DNA of 53,811 nt from the NCBI GenBank assembly GCA_003666385.1, contig QPIN01000050.1, positions 1-53,811 on the forward strand. Reading direction: 5' to 3'. Made by a program: the position numbers and the translations under genes. The DNA is from Methylococcales symbiont of Hymedesmia sp. n. MRB-2018 (lineage in GTDB: Bacteria > Pseudomonadota > Gammaproteobacteria > Methylococcales > Methylomonadaceae). Positions 44,850 through 52,253 of the stretch are shown here, one piece after another; within the stretch, counting starts at the first letter, position 1, and every line of letters starts with the position of its first letter. The notes beneath the pieces were generated by a model, which had not been told where the DNA came from, made no database searches, and worked only from the letters and a program-made list of their open reading frames with translations.

Positions 44850-45152
44850 TTAACCAACTTCAACAGTAACATGCTTTCCTGCTCTTTCTAACATATCAAC
44901 TAGGGCATCAATACTGAATTTTCCAGATTTCCCTCTCATAATATCGGATATTCTAGGACGTGTAACATGCAGTAAATTAGATGCTTCTTCTTGTTTAAGT
45001 TGTTTTTCCTTTATCCATTCACTAATTTGACACATTAATTGGGCTTTAATTTTTAGCTTACTCGCCTCTTCAGGAGGGAAGCCCAAATCTTTAAAAACAT
45101 TCCCATTTTTAGTGGTAATATGAGTAACAGAGGTATCAATACTATTCATCAT
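44850..45152 (-). CDS. XRE-family antitoxin of a HigBA-like module
   Basis: The 100-residue protein has an XRE helix-turn-helix (LKQEEASNLLHVTRPRISDIMRGKSGKFSIDALVDMLERAGKHVTV). It is the antitoxin partner of the RelE/HigB-type toxin gene that overlaps its start by four bases. The antitoxin looks intact, whereas the toxin gene is broken, so it may now act only as a regulator or give cross-immunity. Confidence 0.82.
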   Translation of the reverse strand: MMNSIDTSVTHITTKNGNVFKDLGFPPEEASKLKIKAQLMCQISEWIKEKQLKQEEASNLLHVTRPRISDIMRGKSGKFSIDALVDMLERAGKHVTVEVG

Positions 45153-45483
45153 TTTGTCTCATTCTGTATTGCTTTGTATCGAGTTTTAGCAATATTAATA
45201 GCATTTTGATTCGTTTTTTGAGTCTTTTTTTGAAAAGCATGAAGCACATAAACTTTCTCTGAAAATTTTGCTACATAGATGACTCTAAAAGCCCCATCCT
45301 GATCATAAATACGAACTTCTTTAACAGCAAACCAACTTATTGGAAAGACTTCCAATTTTCAGGCTCAAGTCCGTTTTGAACTCGGTGAAGCTGTTAGCCT
45401 GCTTCTCTATTCACTTCATCTGGCAGAGCCAATAAATCTTTAAGGCTTGATCTGACCCAATAAATTGGTTTTTCTTTTTCCAT
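45149..45483 (-). pseudogene. HigB/Gp49-like toxin gene with a nonsense codon and frameshift
   Basis: Starting from the ATG at 45483 the frame reads MEKEKPIYWVRSSLKDLLAL and PDEVNREAG, then TAA where the family has an aromatic residue (GYQLHRVQNG). After the stop it continues QLHRVQNGLEPENWKSF, then needs a one-base frameshift near 45348 to give ISWFAVKEVRIYDQDGAFRV, IYVAKF and VYVLHAFQKKTQKT. The pieces match HigB-type RelE-superfamily toxins throughout. Only a 68-residue C-terminal frame with a TTG start remains open. Confidence 0.82.
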
Positions 45484-45490
45484 AATAACT

Positions 45491-45792
45491 ATCAGTACAT
45501 AAAAGAAGTTGATCGTTTATCTTCCTGCGTCATCTGAGCTTGTCGTTAGGTTTTAGTATCTCAAAAAACGCGAATAAAAATAAAACAAAAGGCGTCATAA
45601 AAACAAAGCCAAAATCAAAGGGGGCAGGATCATTTGATTAAGCAGACTTCCCCAAGAATATAAGGGGGCGCTACCCCTTTATTCAATCCAGTCTTTTGTT
45701 ATTTTTAGCCCTTGTGGCTAATATTAGGGCTGTCAATATGCTTAGTATCAGAATAGATGTATCTAAACTCAGCATTGATTGTGGATTTATCA
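45491..45792. repeat. Long direct repeat, left copy (IS110 5' flank and start)
   Basis: This 300-bp segment recurs at 47726-48041 with few differences and a 14-bp insertion in the right copy. It includes the IS110-type leader (ATATAAGGGGGCGCTACCCC) and the first codons of an IS110 transposase. The two copies flank a 1.9-kb stretch of toxin-antitoxin genes. Confidence 0.8.
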
Positions 45793-45929
45793 GTAACAAC
45801 AAAAACCATTATCACAAATTTGCTAATAACAGCAAAAGCTTTAATGCTCTATTAAAGTGGATCAGGGAAAGCTGTCAAGCTGCCCCCTTTATTTTTGTCC
45901 GCTGGATTTTTATTAGCCATTTTCTCTAA
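45738..45929 (+). pseudogene. IS110-family transposase N-terminal fragment
   Basis: MLSIRIDVSKLSIDCGFISN followed by KNHYHKFANNSKSFNALLKW matches the start of IS110 DEDD transposases (I-G-ID-SK). After about 45 residues the homology stops and the frame ends at 45929. The catalytic remainder is missing. Confidence 0.7.
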
Positions 45930-46155
45930 GTGATTCTACATATAAGGTATCAGGGCAAATATCTTGCTCATGTGGCCACACAACTGTTCCATCTAGGATT
46001 TTTACCTGACTAAAGTAATCTGAGTTTTCTAATTCCTTAAATACACCAAACTCTAATAAACTGGAGCAATCATAAATACCTCTTTCTCCATTGGTAAATA
46101 CAAGGGATAATTTATAATTACTCAAGGCTGATACTTGCTTTACTCTTGGATTCAT
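45913..46155 (-). CDS. DUF2442-family protein
   Basis: The 80-residue protein has the DUF2442 layout: PRVKQVSALSNYKLSLVFTNGERGIYD near the start and VVWPHEQDICPDTLYVESL near the end. The family typically follows a DUF4160 gene, and together they look like a toxin-antitoxin-type pair of unknown mechanism. Here it starts five bases after the end of such a DUF4160 gene, which is frameshifted. Confidence 0.82.
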   Translation of the reverse strand: MNPRVKQVSALSNYKLSLVFTNGERGIYDCSSLLEFGVFKELENSDYFSQVKILDGTVVWPHEQDICPDTLYVESLRENG

Positions 46156-46159
46156 TTTT

Positions 46160-46427
46160 CTATTTTAAGGGGGCAATTTTATAAGGCTGTTCATCTGATA
46201 CTGCCAATTCCCAATCAGCCATTAATTCTTCCTTATGTATTTCTATCCATGCTTGAAGTAGCTTCATTTTGGTAGAAGGAATGTTTCCATCAAGAATATT
46301 ACCATCGGGTATTGATACTACAACTTCATTTCCAGAATATTTAACGTGAATATGGAAGATTGTGTTGCTTATTATCCATAAAATACATATAAATTATGAT
46401 TCCATAGAATGCAGAAATTGAGGGCAT
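46160..46427 (-). pseudogene. DUF4160 gene with a frameshift
   Basis: The first frame reads MPSISAFYGIIIYMYFMDNK and QHNLP, then shifts. The rest continues in another frame as HIHVKYSGNEVVVSIPDGNI, then LDGNIPSTKMKLLQAWIEIH and KEELMADWELA to a TAG at 46160. Together they make a full DUF4160 protein broken near 46345. The DUF2442 partner follows directly and is intact. Confidence 0.8.
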
Positions 46428-46599
46428 AATTTTGTCGCATTAACTTTAGTTAAATTAAAAACACATTACCTAGATTCGCATAATAAGTGCACCACTTACA
46501 TTTAAAATCAAGATGGTTTTTTGTGTTAGATTTTATATCTAATATTATAAAGAGGGCAGTGTCAATTAAACTTAGAGAGTTATTTATTTGACACTCGTA

Positions 46600-46638
46600 T
46601 CTGCCCCCTTTGATTTTTCTGACCCCTTTGATTTTGTT
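46600..46638. repeat. R4-type repeat
   Basis: CTGCCCCCTTTGATTTTTCT followed by GACCCCTTTGATTTTG is the reverse complement of the 1391-1441 repeat. It marks the 3' end of the PLD-like fragment. The 46428-46600 stretch is AT-rich with no recognised gene. Confidence 0.55.
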
Positions 46639-46639
46639 T

Positions 46640-46996
46640 TTATAGCCAACGATTATTAAATGAGTCCAGAACATTTTTACAGTTCTCTACATCTTCAATT
46701 TTATTAATCATAAAAACTTTTCCCCCTGCATCTTTTATTGATGCTCCAATGTGAAATGTATCTTTTTTATCAACAATAATAAATCGGTCATGAAAATCTT
46801 GCGTTGTTTTTTCTTCAATGCTTAAATTTTGGTACTCTGTCAAAAATAGATTCTTTTCATATTGATAATCTGCTGGTTTATTACAAGTTAGAATTTTAAT
46901 TTTTACATCTATATCTGTAAAAACCTTAAATAACTCAAATATTGATGAATTAATATAAGGGTCAATAATATAAATGTCTTTTGCTGAACTATGAAA
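46640..46996 (-). pseudogene. C-terminal fragment of a PLD-like protein
   Basis: An open frame of 118 codons encodes DIYIIDPYINSSIFELFKVF and, later, FHDRFIIVDKKDTFHIGASI followed by KDAGGKVFMINKI. The FHDRFI-D and GASIKD pieces fit the last half of phospholipase-D-like domains found in defence or nuclease proteins. A stop codon immediately precedes the fragment at an R4 repeat, so the N-terminal half is missing. Confidence 0.65.
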
Positions 46997-47031
46997 TCAA
47001 AGGGGTAAGATACAAGTATCACTTGATTTTT
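46994..47031. repeat. R4 repeat with hairpin upstream of brnTA
   Basis: AAATCAAAGGGGTAAGATAC is followed by AAGTATCACTTGATTT, so the AAATCAA/TTGATTT ends and the inner GATAC/GTATC can both pair. The GGGTAAGATACAAG core recurs on both sides of hicBA. The gap 47032-47159 shows no gene. Confidence 0.65.
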
Positions 47032-47159
47032 TAGACAAACTTAATGCCAAAAATATTGAAAGTAACGGGCATTAAGAAACCAAGCCCAGTTACAGCAAAG
47101 AGCATTTAAAAGAAGCGGAGCGTTAGCATTTATCAATTTAGTTTGAAAAGTATATAATT

Positions 47160-47180
47160 ATGGTATATATTTTATACCAT
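47160..47180 (+). promoter_or_regulatory. Palindromic operator overlapping the brnT start
   Basis: ATGGTATA and TATACCAT form a near-perfect palindrome whose right arm includes the first bases of the brnT ATG (47179). A TATAAT -10-like hexamer lies just upstream (47153-47158). BrnA antitoxins repress their operon, so this is the likely binding site. Confidence 0.6.
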
Positions 47181-47442
47181 GTATAATTTTGAATTTGATG
47201 ATAAAAAGAATGCTTTAAATTTAAGTAAACACGATATTGATTTTGTGTCTGCTCAAGCACTTTGGAATGACCCTGACCTCGTTGAAGTTCAAGCCACATC
47301 TGATAGTGAACCTCGATTTTTATTGATAGGATGTATTGGTACAAAACACTGGTCAGCAGTTATAACTTACCGTGAAGGCAACATCAGAATAATTTCTGTT
47401 AGGCGATCACGAAAATCGGAGGTAGAACTATATGAAAGCTGA
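47179..47442 (+). CDS. brnT: BrnT-family ribonuclease toxin
   Basis: The 87-residue RelE-fold toxin begins YNFEFDDKKNALNLSKHDIDF and contains RFLLIGCIGTKHWSAVITYREGNIRIISVRRSRKSE, the conserved BrnT core with the basic RNA-binding residues. The ATG lies inside the operator palindrome with no clear ribosome site, so the transcript may be nearly leaderless. It overlaps brnA by 11 bases. Confidence 0.88.
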   Translation: MYNFEFDDKKNALNLSKHDIDFVSAQALWNDPDLVEVQATSDSEPRFLLIGCIGTKHWSAVITYREGNIRIISVRRSRKSEVELYES

Positions 47443-47677
47443 AGTTTTTGATAAAAAATTTAATGATAACAATGAAGATATTATTTGCGACCTTGATTTA
47501 TCTACCTTAAAACGACCAAATCAAAAACAAAAAAGAGTCAATGTAGATTTTCCTGTTTGGATAATTGACTCCTTAGACAAGGAAGCAAATCGAGTAGGTG
47601 TAACACGACAATCTATAATAAAACTGTGGTTGGCTGAGAGGCTCGAAGAACAAATGCTAACAAAGAACTCCAGATGA
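47432..47677 (+). CDS. brnA: BrnA-type antitoxin with ribbon-helix-helix motif
   Basis: The 81-residue protein has a disordered acidic N-terminus and a C-terminal ribbon-helix-helix (KRVNVDFPVWIIDSLDKEANRVGVTRQSIIKLWLAERLE). It neutralises BrnT and should repress the operon via the palindrome at 47160. It overlaps the toxin gene, and both look intact. The IS110 direct repeat begins 49 bp downstream. Confidence 0.85.
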   Translation: MKAEVFDKKFNDNNEDIICDLDLSTLKRPNQKQKRVNVDFPVWIIDSLDKEANRVGVTRQSIIKLWLAERLEEQMLTKNSR

Positions 47678-47725
47678 CCGCAGGAAGCACAGTTTTTTAA
47701 GAAATTAATTTTAATATCAAAGTTC

Positions 47726-48041
47726 ATCAGTACACAAAAGAAGTTCATCGTTTATCTTCCTGCGTCATCTGAGCTTGTCGTTAGGTTTTAGTATCTCAAA
47801 AAACGCGAATAAAAATAAAACAAAAGGAGTCATAAAAACAAAGCCAAAATCAAAGGGGGCAGGATCATTTGATTAAGCAGACTTCCCCAAGAATATAAGG
47901 GGGCGCTACCCCTTTATTCAGAACCCTTTATTCATTCAGTCTTTTGTTATTTTTAGCCCTTGTGGCTAATATTAGGGCTGTCAATATGCTTAGTATCAGA
48001 ATAGATGTATCTAAACTCAGCATTGATTGTGGATTTATCAG
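47726..48041. repeat. Long direct repeat, right copy (IS110 flank and start)
   Basis: This copy matches 45491-45792 with single-base changes and a 14-bp insertion (AACCCTTTATTCAT-like). It ends after MLSIRIDVSKLSIDCGFIS (ATG 47986), where the sequence switches to an R3-type repeat. Confidence 0.8.
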
Positions 48042-48230
48042 CCGCGTAGCTTGGGTTAGCTTGTTAAGCGTTCAGGCTGTAGAAAAACCTAAAAGCAGGC
48101 GTTATTCTCAAAAAACATATTCTTAACCACCTGATATTAAATAACTATTTTTTTAAAAAAAGAGGTTTTTCTACAGCCTCGTTAGCGTACAAGCTAACCC
48201 AACATTTTTAGGTGAATGTTGGGTTACGAA
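48041..48230. repeat. Nested R3 repeat interrupted by a mini-element
   Basis: Outer arms TTGGGTTAGCTTGT (48051-48064) and ACAAGCTAACCCAA (48189-48202) are inverted. Between them lies a 106-bp insert bounded by AGGCTGTAGAAAAACCT (48074-48090) and its exact inverse (48163-48179). CGTT flanks the insert. The R3 hairpin AACCCAACATT/AATGTTGGGTT follows (48196-48225). No gene lies in 47678-48281. Confidence 0.7.
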
Positions 48231-48281
48231 AAGCACATAACCCAAGTTACGAGGCTTTAGCCCTTAGCCCTTAATCCTTAG

Positions 48282-50360
48282 TTACCAATTATTAAGTTCT
48301 TTATCCAATATTAGCTGTAATTTTTTACTGATAATTTCACTGCTCTGCAATTCATTTAAAGTATCAGTTTGTACCGCTTGTAATAAATAAATAGCAGACT
48401 GTTCATTTAAATAATCTAGCATATCTTGATTGGATTCGATCTCCTCTTGCATTTTTTGCTCTGTCACTTTTAATAAACCCTGATACATCTGCGTCACATT
48501 ACTGATTGCTTTTGTATCATTAAATATTTCTATTAAATGTGAGTTTTTTAATTGATCCATTACCTCTAATACTTTAGAAATAAGAATATGTTGGGTTTGA
48601 TAATAAAGATAAAGTTCTCTTCCATCCACTTTTTTTTCTGGCAAGAAAAACAGCTTACGAAAGCGCTTATCAATAGTACCTGCCCAATTGGTTAAATAAG
48701 CATTAAGCGATTTTAATTTGTCGCTGTCTTGTTCTACTTTTTCAGTTTGTGTTTCTAAAATATTAAGATTCTTTTTATAAATACTTTCACTGACTTCATC
48801 ATAACGAAACAGCGTTTTTAATTCTTTTATTTGAATCCCCAGGGTATAAATACGCAACATATTTACCACCACATGCGTTGAATCCATATTTAGAGTTTCG
48901 AAGTGTGCATAATTTTTTTTGTATTTTCGTTGATAATACGCAGTGAATTTTTGATGTTGTTCTGCACTAATCTGCTGGCTATCCATAAGTTCTTTACTTT
49001 TTTTCATAATATCCATATAGATCAACGCTTTGCTTTTGTGATAGCTTAGTTTTTCGTAAGCTAACAAAGCATCAATTTTTAACCATCGCACCATTCTTCC
49101 TATGGTGTTTGCTTTCACTAATAAAGTAAAATAAATGCTACCAATAGTGATGGCAATAATAAATTCTTTGATAGAAAAATCATAAGGCCAATCAGGCAGT
49201 GTCATATTATCAGGAATTAACAAGACCATGATTAATGCCAGCGACCCACGCAAACTCCCCCAAGCCATTAGATGCTGCCAATTTAAAGGGATTTTTTCTT
49301 CAGATTGAAATTGGTTATGAATCCCGATAGATAGGTAAATAGAGATGGCTCGCGCAATCACAACTACCAGAATTATCATTAAAATAGGTAGCCATGCAAT
49401 ATCTAAAGAAATAGTCAAGCTGGTAAATAGTAAGCCCATTAATAGAAAAACCAAGGAATTTGATACAAAAGCAAAATATCCCCAGAATTTGTTCATGTAC
49501 TCTTCAACTCCCGTTGACATTTTAAAGCGACCATAATTTCCTAGTACCATTGATGAAATCAAAGTGGCAATAATTGAAGAAATGTGAATATTATGTCCAT
49601 TGATAATCCAGTGTTTAGAAATCACTTCTGACAATAAAAAAGTAAAATGTGCAACCAGCAAGGTCAGGGTGATTTCTAAATTTTCATGGCCCTTGACCCG
49701 TGCTATCAATTTGGAAAATAACCCCCCCATAAACAAGCCAAATAATGTACCCCCAACGATCATGGTACTGAATGTAATAAAGCCTTGTAAAACGGTCGGA
49801 TAACCATGAAAACCATGAGCTATTACATCAAGTAGCACTATAAAAATGGCAAACGCTGTACCATCATTAAACAAACTTTCACCTTCAAAAATCAGGGTTA
49901 AGCGATGAGGCGCACCAATTTCTTTAAATAAAGCCAAAACAGCGACGGGATCAGTGGCTGAGATAATAGCGCCAAATAATAAGGTCACTAGCAACGGTAT
50001 CTGAAAGCCCAGCCATTGAAACCCCCAATATCCAACATAACCAATAAAAACAGTAGAAATTAATAAGCCAACTACCGCCAATAAACTAATAGCAATTTTA
50101 TTGTCCTTTATATTACGCACTTTAATGTTATAGGCGGATTCAAAGATTAACACCGGCAAAAAAACAAAAAACAATAATTCTGGGGTTAATTGAAAACTGG
50201 TGATAAAGGAAAAGAATTCAATCTGGGAAAGTGGAACCAAAAAAGAACCAGCAATGACTAATAGCACGGTATAAGGAATACGAAACTTTAAGGCGAGAAC
50301 ATTAACACCTAATGAGATAAACAGTAGAGTAAAAATAGAAAGGTAGATATCAAGATTCAT
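48282..50360 (-). CDS. Na+/H+ antiporter, CPA1/NhaP family, with long cytoplasmic tail
   Basis: The 692-residue inner-membrane protein has about twelve hydrophobic segments in residues 1-410, including the CPA1 core FGAIISATDPVAVLALFKEIGAPHRLTLIFEGESLFNDGTAFAIF with the ion-binding D-P pair and ESLFND. Residues 420-692 are a hydrophilic, mostly helical tail with likely coiled coils, which could sense pH or nucleotides. Sodium or potassium specificity is not visible. It lies nine bases downstream of the HAD gene. Confidence 0.9.
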   Translation of the reverse strand: MNLDIYLSIFTLLFISLGVNVLALKFRIPYTVLLVIAGSFLVPLSQIEFFSFITSFQLTPELLFFVFLPVLIFESAYNIKVRNIKDNKIAISLLAVVGLLISTVFIGYVGYWGFQWLGFQIPLLVTLLFGAIISATDPVAVLALFKEIGAPHRLTLIFEGESLFNDGTAFAIFIVLLDVIAHGFHGYPTVLQGFITFSTMIVGGTLFGLFMGGLFSKLIARVKGHENLEITLTLLVAHFTFLLSEVISKHWIINGHNIHISSIIATLISSMVLGNYGRFKMSTGVEEYMNKFWGYFAFVSNSLVFLLMGLLFTSLTISLDIAWLPILMIILVVVIARAISIYLSIGIHNQFQSEEKIPLNWQHLMAWGSLRGSLALIMVLLIPDNMTLPDWPYDFSIKEFIIAITIGSIYFTLLVKANTIGRMVRWLKIDALLAYEKLSYHKSKALIYMDIMKKSKELMDSQQISAEQHQKFTAYYQRKYKKNYAHFETLNMDSTHVVVNMLRIYTLGIQIKELKTLFRYDEVSESIYKKNLNILETQTEKVEQDSDKLKSLNAYLTNWAGTIDKRFRKLFFLPEKKVDGRELYLYYQTQHILISKVLEVMDQLKNSHLIEIFNDTKAISNVTQMYQGLLKVTEQKMQEEIESNQDMLDYLNEQSAIYLLQAVQTDTLNELQSSEIISKKLQLILDKELNNW

Positions 50361-50369
50361 CGCTCAGCC

Positions 50370-51206
50370 TTATTTTAATGTCTGTAAAGCATTCGTTATT
50401 GTCAGCAAATCATCCATGATCCAGGTAGGTCGATATTCAATGTCTTTAAAATCTTCAACAGTAGAAATACCCGTTAAAACCATAATACTACGAATCCCTG
50501 TATTAACAGCACCTAGAATATCAGTATCTAAACGGTCACCAATAGCAATAGTATTTTCTTTTCCCACCCCCAAAAACTTTATCGCTTGCTGATACATAAT
50601 CGCCTGTGGTTTGCCAATAACAATAGGACTAATAGCTGATGATGCCTGTAATGCAGCTAAAGTAGCACCATTACCTGGTACAGTACCTACTTCAAGTGGT
50701 AAAGAAGTATCTCCATTACTAGCAATAAATTTTGCACCAGCACACAGATATAAGTTAGCAATGGCCATTTTTTCCCAGGTGATTTCTCTATCAAGACCAC
50801 AAACCACATAATCAGGGCTTACATCATTTGGATCACAATCTTTAAGTTGATCAATATTAATTAAGTTAAACCCTTGCTCAATAAGTGGTAAACGTAAACC
50901 TTCTTCACCAATGATAAATAAGGAGGTTTCACTTGGAATAACTTGCTCATTCAAATAGTACGCTGTTGCCATACTTGATGTTAAAATTTCATCGTTACTC
51001 ACAGCAACACCCATACTACTCAGTTTTGTTAGATATTGAGTTTGAGTTAAGCTGGAATTATTGGTAGCTAAAATAAAAGGTATTGATTGTTTTCTAAGAC
51101 ACCGAAAAAAATCATCAAGCCCTGGTAAAGGGTAGTTTCCTTGCCACAGCACACCATCCATATCAATAATAAGTGCTTTAACATCTGTAAAATTTTGAAT
51201 AGTCAT
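50370..51206 (-). CDS. HAD-IIA family sugar/nucleotide phosphatase (NagD-like)
   Basis: The 278-residue cytoplasmic protein has HAD motif I VKALIIDMDGVLWQGNYPLPG, motif II ILATNNSSLTQ, and motif III/IV FIAIGDRLDTDILGAVNTGI with the C2-type cap between them. NagD-like enzymes dephosphorylate nucleotides or sugar phosphates; the substrate here is unknown. It is upstream of the antiporter gene on the same strand. Confidence 0.88.
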   Translation of the reverse strand: MTIQNFTDVKALIIDMDGVLWQGNYPLPGLDDFFRCLRKQSIPFILATNNSSLTQTQYLTKLSSMGVAVSNDEILTSSMATAYYLNEQVIPSETSLFIIGEEGLRLPLIEQGFNLINIDQLKDCDPNDVSPDYVVCGLDREITWEKMAIANLYLCAGAKFIASNGDTSLPLEVGTVPGNGATLAALQASSAISPIVIGKPQAIMYQQAIKFLGVGKENTIAIGDRLDTDILGAVNTGIRSIMVLTGISTVEDFKDIEYRPTWIMDDLLTITNALQTLK

Positions 51207-51254
51207 TGATTAGTAATAAATTGAATAGATTTTTGACATTGCATATAAAAGTCT

Positions 51255-51300
51255 AAAGGCAACAAGGCAACAAGGCAACAAGTAAGGGTAAGATACAAGA
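51255..51300. repeat. Short tandem repeat followed by an R4 core copy
   Basis: Three AAGGCAAC units (51255-51280) precede AGGGTAAGATACAAGA (51285-51300). The latter 16-mer is repeated exactly at 51812-51827, beyond the hicBA genes. The stretch 51301-51397 has no gene. Confidence 0.65.
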
Positions 51301-51397
51301 ATGAAATTAAATGAAAAATGTTATGAAACCACCTAACAAAAAGAATAGTAGTGTTTTATGTTAAAGTTAAGTAATATTTTTTTAAAGGTATTTTATT

Positions 51398-51601
51398 ATG
51401 AAACTAAAAGTTGTTGTTCATGAAGCCGAAGAAGGTGGATACTGGGCAGAAATACCGTCAATTCTGGGCTGTGTTGCACAAGGAGATACTTTTGATGAAT
51501 TGCTAAGTAATATCTATGAGGCAGTAGAAGGATGCTTGTCTGTTGATGTTGAAAATATTACCACATCTGCAAAAGATAAAATTATGGAGATTGCTATTTG
51601 A
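51398..51601 (+). CDS. hicB: HicB-family antitoxin
   Basis: The 67-residue protein has the HicB partial RNase H-like fold: LKVVVHEAEEGGYWAEIPSILGCVAQGDTFDELLSNIYEAVEG. It lacks a long DNA-binding extension. It neutralises HicA and lies first in the operon, the order seen in a subset of HicBA modules. An AAAGG ribosome site is placed before the ATG. It overlaps hicA by four bases (TTGA). Confidence 0.88.
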   Translation: MKLKVVVHEAEEGGYWAEIPSILGCVAQGDTFDELLSNIYEAVEGCLSVDVENITTSAKDKIMEIAI

Positions 51602-51804
51602 AAGCAATTAGTGGCAAAGAATTCTGCAAACTTCTTAAAAATAAAGATTGGGTATTAAAACGGGTTAATGGTAGTCATTATATTTATGCAAAATCTGGAA
51701 TAAACGCTCGTATTTCTGTTCCAGTTCATAAAAATCAATCGCTTAAATCGGGTTTGCAAAAGCATATCATGAAAATTGCAAATATTGATGAAAGTGAATT
51801 ATAA
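51598..51804 (+). CDS. hicA: HicA-family mRNA interferase toxin
   Basis: The 68-residue double-stranded-RNA-binding-fold protein has the catalytic histidine in VNGSHYIYAKSG and the SVPVHKNQSLKSGLQKHIMKIANI core. It cleaves mRNA when free. The start is TTG inside the hicB stop. It is intact and lies between two copies of a 16-bp repeat. Confidence 0.88.
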   Translation: MKAISGKEFCKLLKNKDWVLKRVNGSHYIYAKSGINARISVPVHKNQSLKSGLQKHIMKIANIDESEL

Positions 51805-52253
51805 AATAATTAGGGTAAGATACAAGAGTCTGAAGTATCCCCACAAACCTATCCCACAGCCTCAAACCCACTATAAAACTTATTTAATGCTAAAAACGCT
51901 ACCTTTACACACGATTTTGATAACTTAAAATCATCATATAAAAGTAAAATTTTAGCAACAAAGAACAATGAATATATTGGTGTCTGTTTAGTATTCGGAG
52001 TTTTAATATTATATTTTTATTTAGGTATCTATTCACGGTTTATTAATCGTAGGGGCAATCCCCTGTGGTTGCCCTCATACCCCCATGCCCTTATATCATA
52101 GCCACAAATCAATGAATAATAGACCCAGGAAATGTTTAGGGTATAATGCCCCCTTTGGGGTTTTTGCGAAGTGACTGGCAAAGACTATTTTTTAAATAAA
52201 AGTGTTGCACTTATGGGTTGATCCCCCATTATTAAATTACGGAGATTAAGAAA
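51805..52253. other. Leader region of the autotransporter gene with repeats
   Basis: The 449-bp stretch contains the second R4 copy (51812-51827). It also has a palindromic GGGCAA/TTGCCC repeat (52051-52075), a TATAAT hexamer (52142-52147) followed by a short CCCC-TTT-GGGG hairpin with five T (52149-52165), and a TTGCAC/CATTAT pair (52205-52232, 16-bp spacer) near the gene. GGAG at 52241 is the ribosome site. No other gene is seen. Confidence 0.5.

Noticed and set aside
46450-46674. 74-residue minus-strand frame
   Set aside because: It is low complexity, spans an R4 repeat and ends in the PLD-like fragment in another frame.
51255-51282. Three AAGGCAAC units, considered as a CRISPR remnant or regulatory iteron
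   Set aside because: The units are contiguous with no spacers and too few to support an iteron array.
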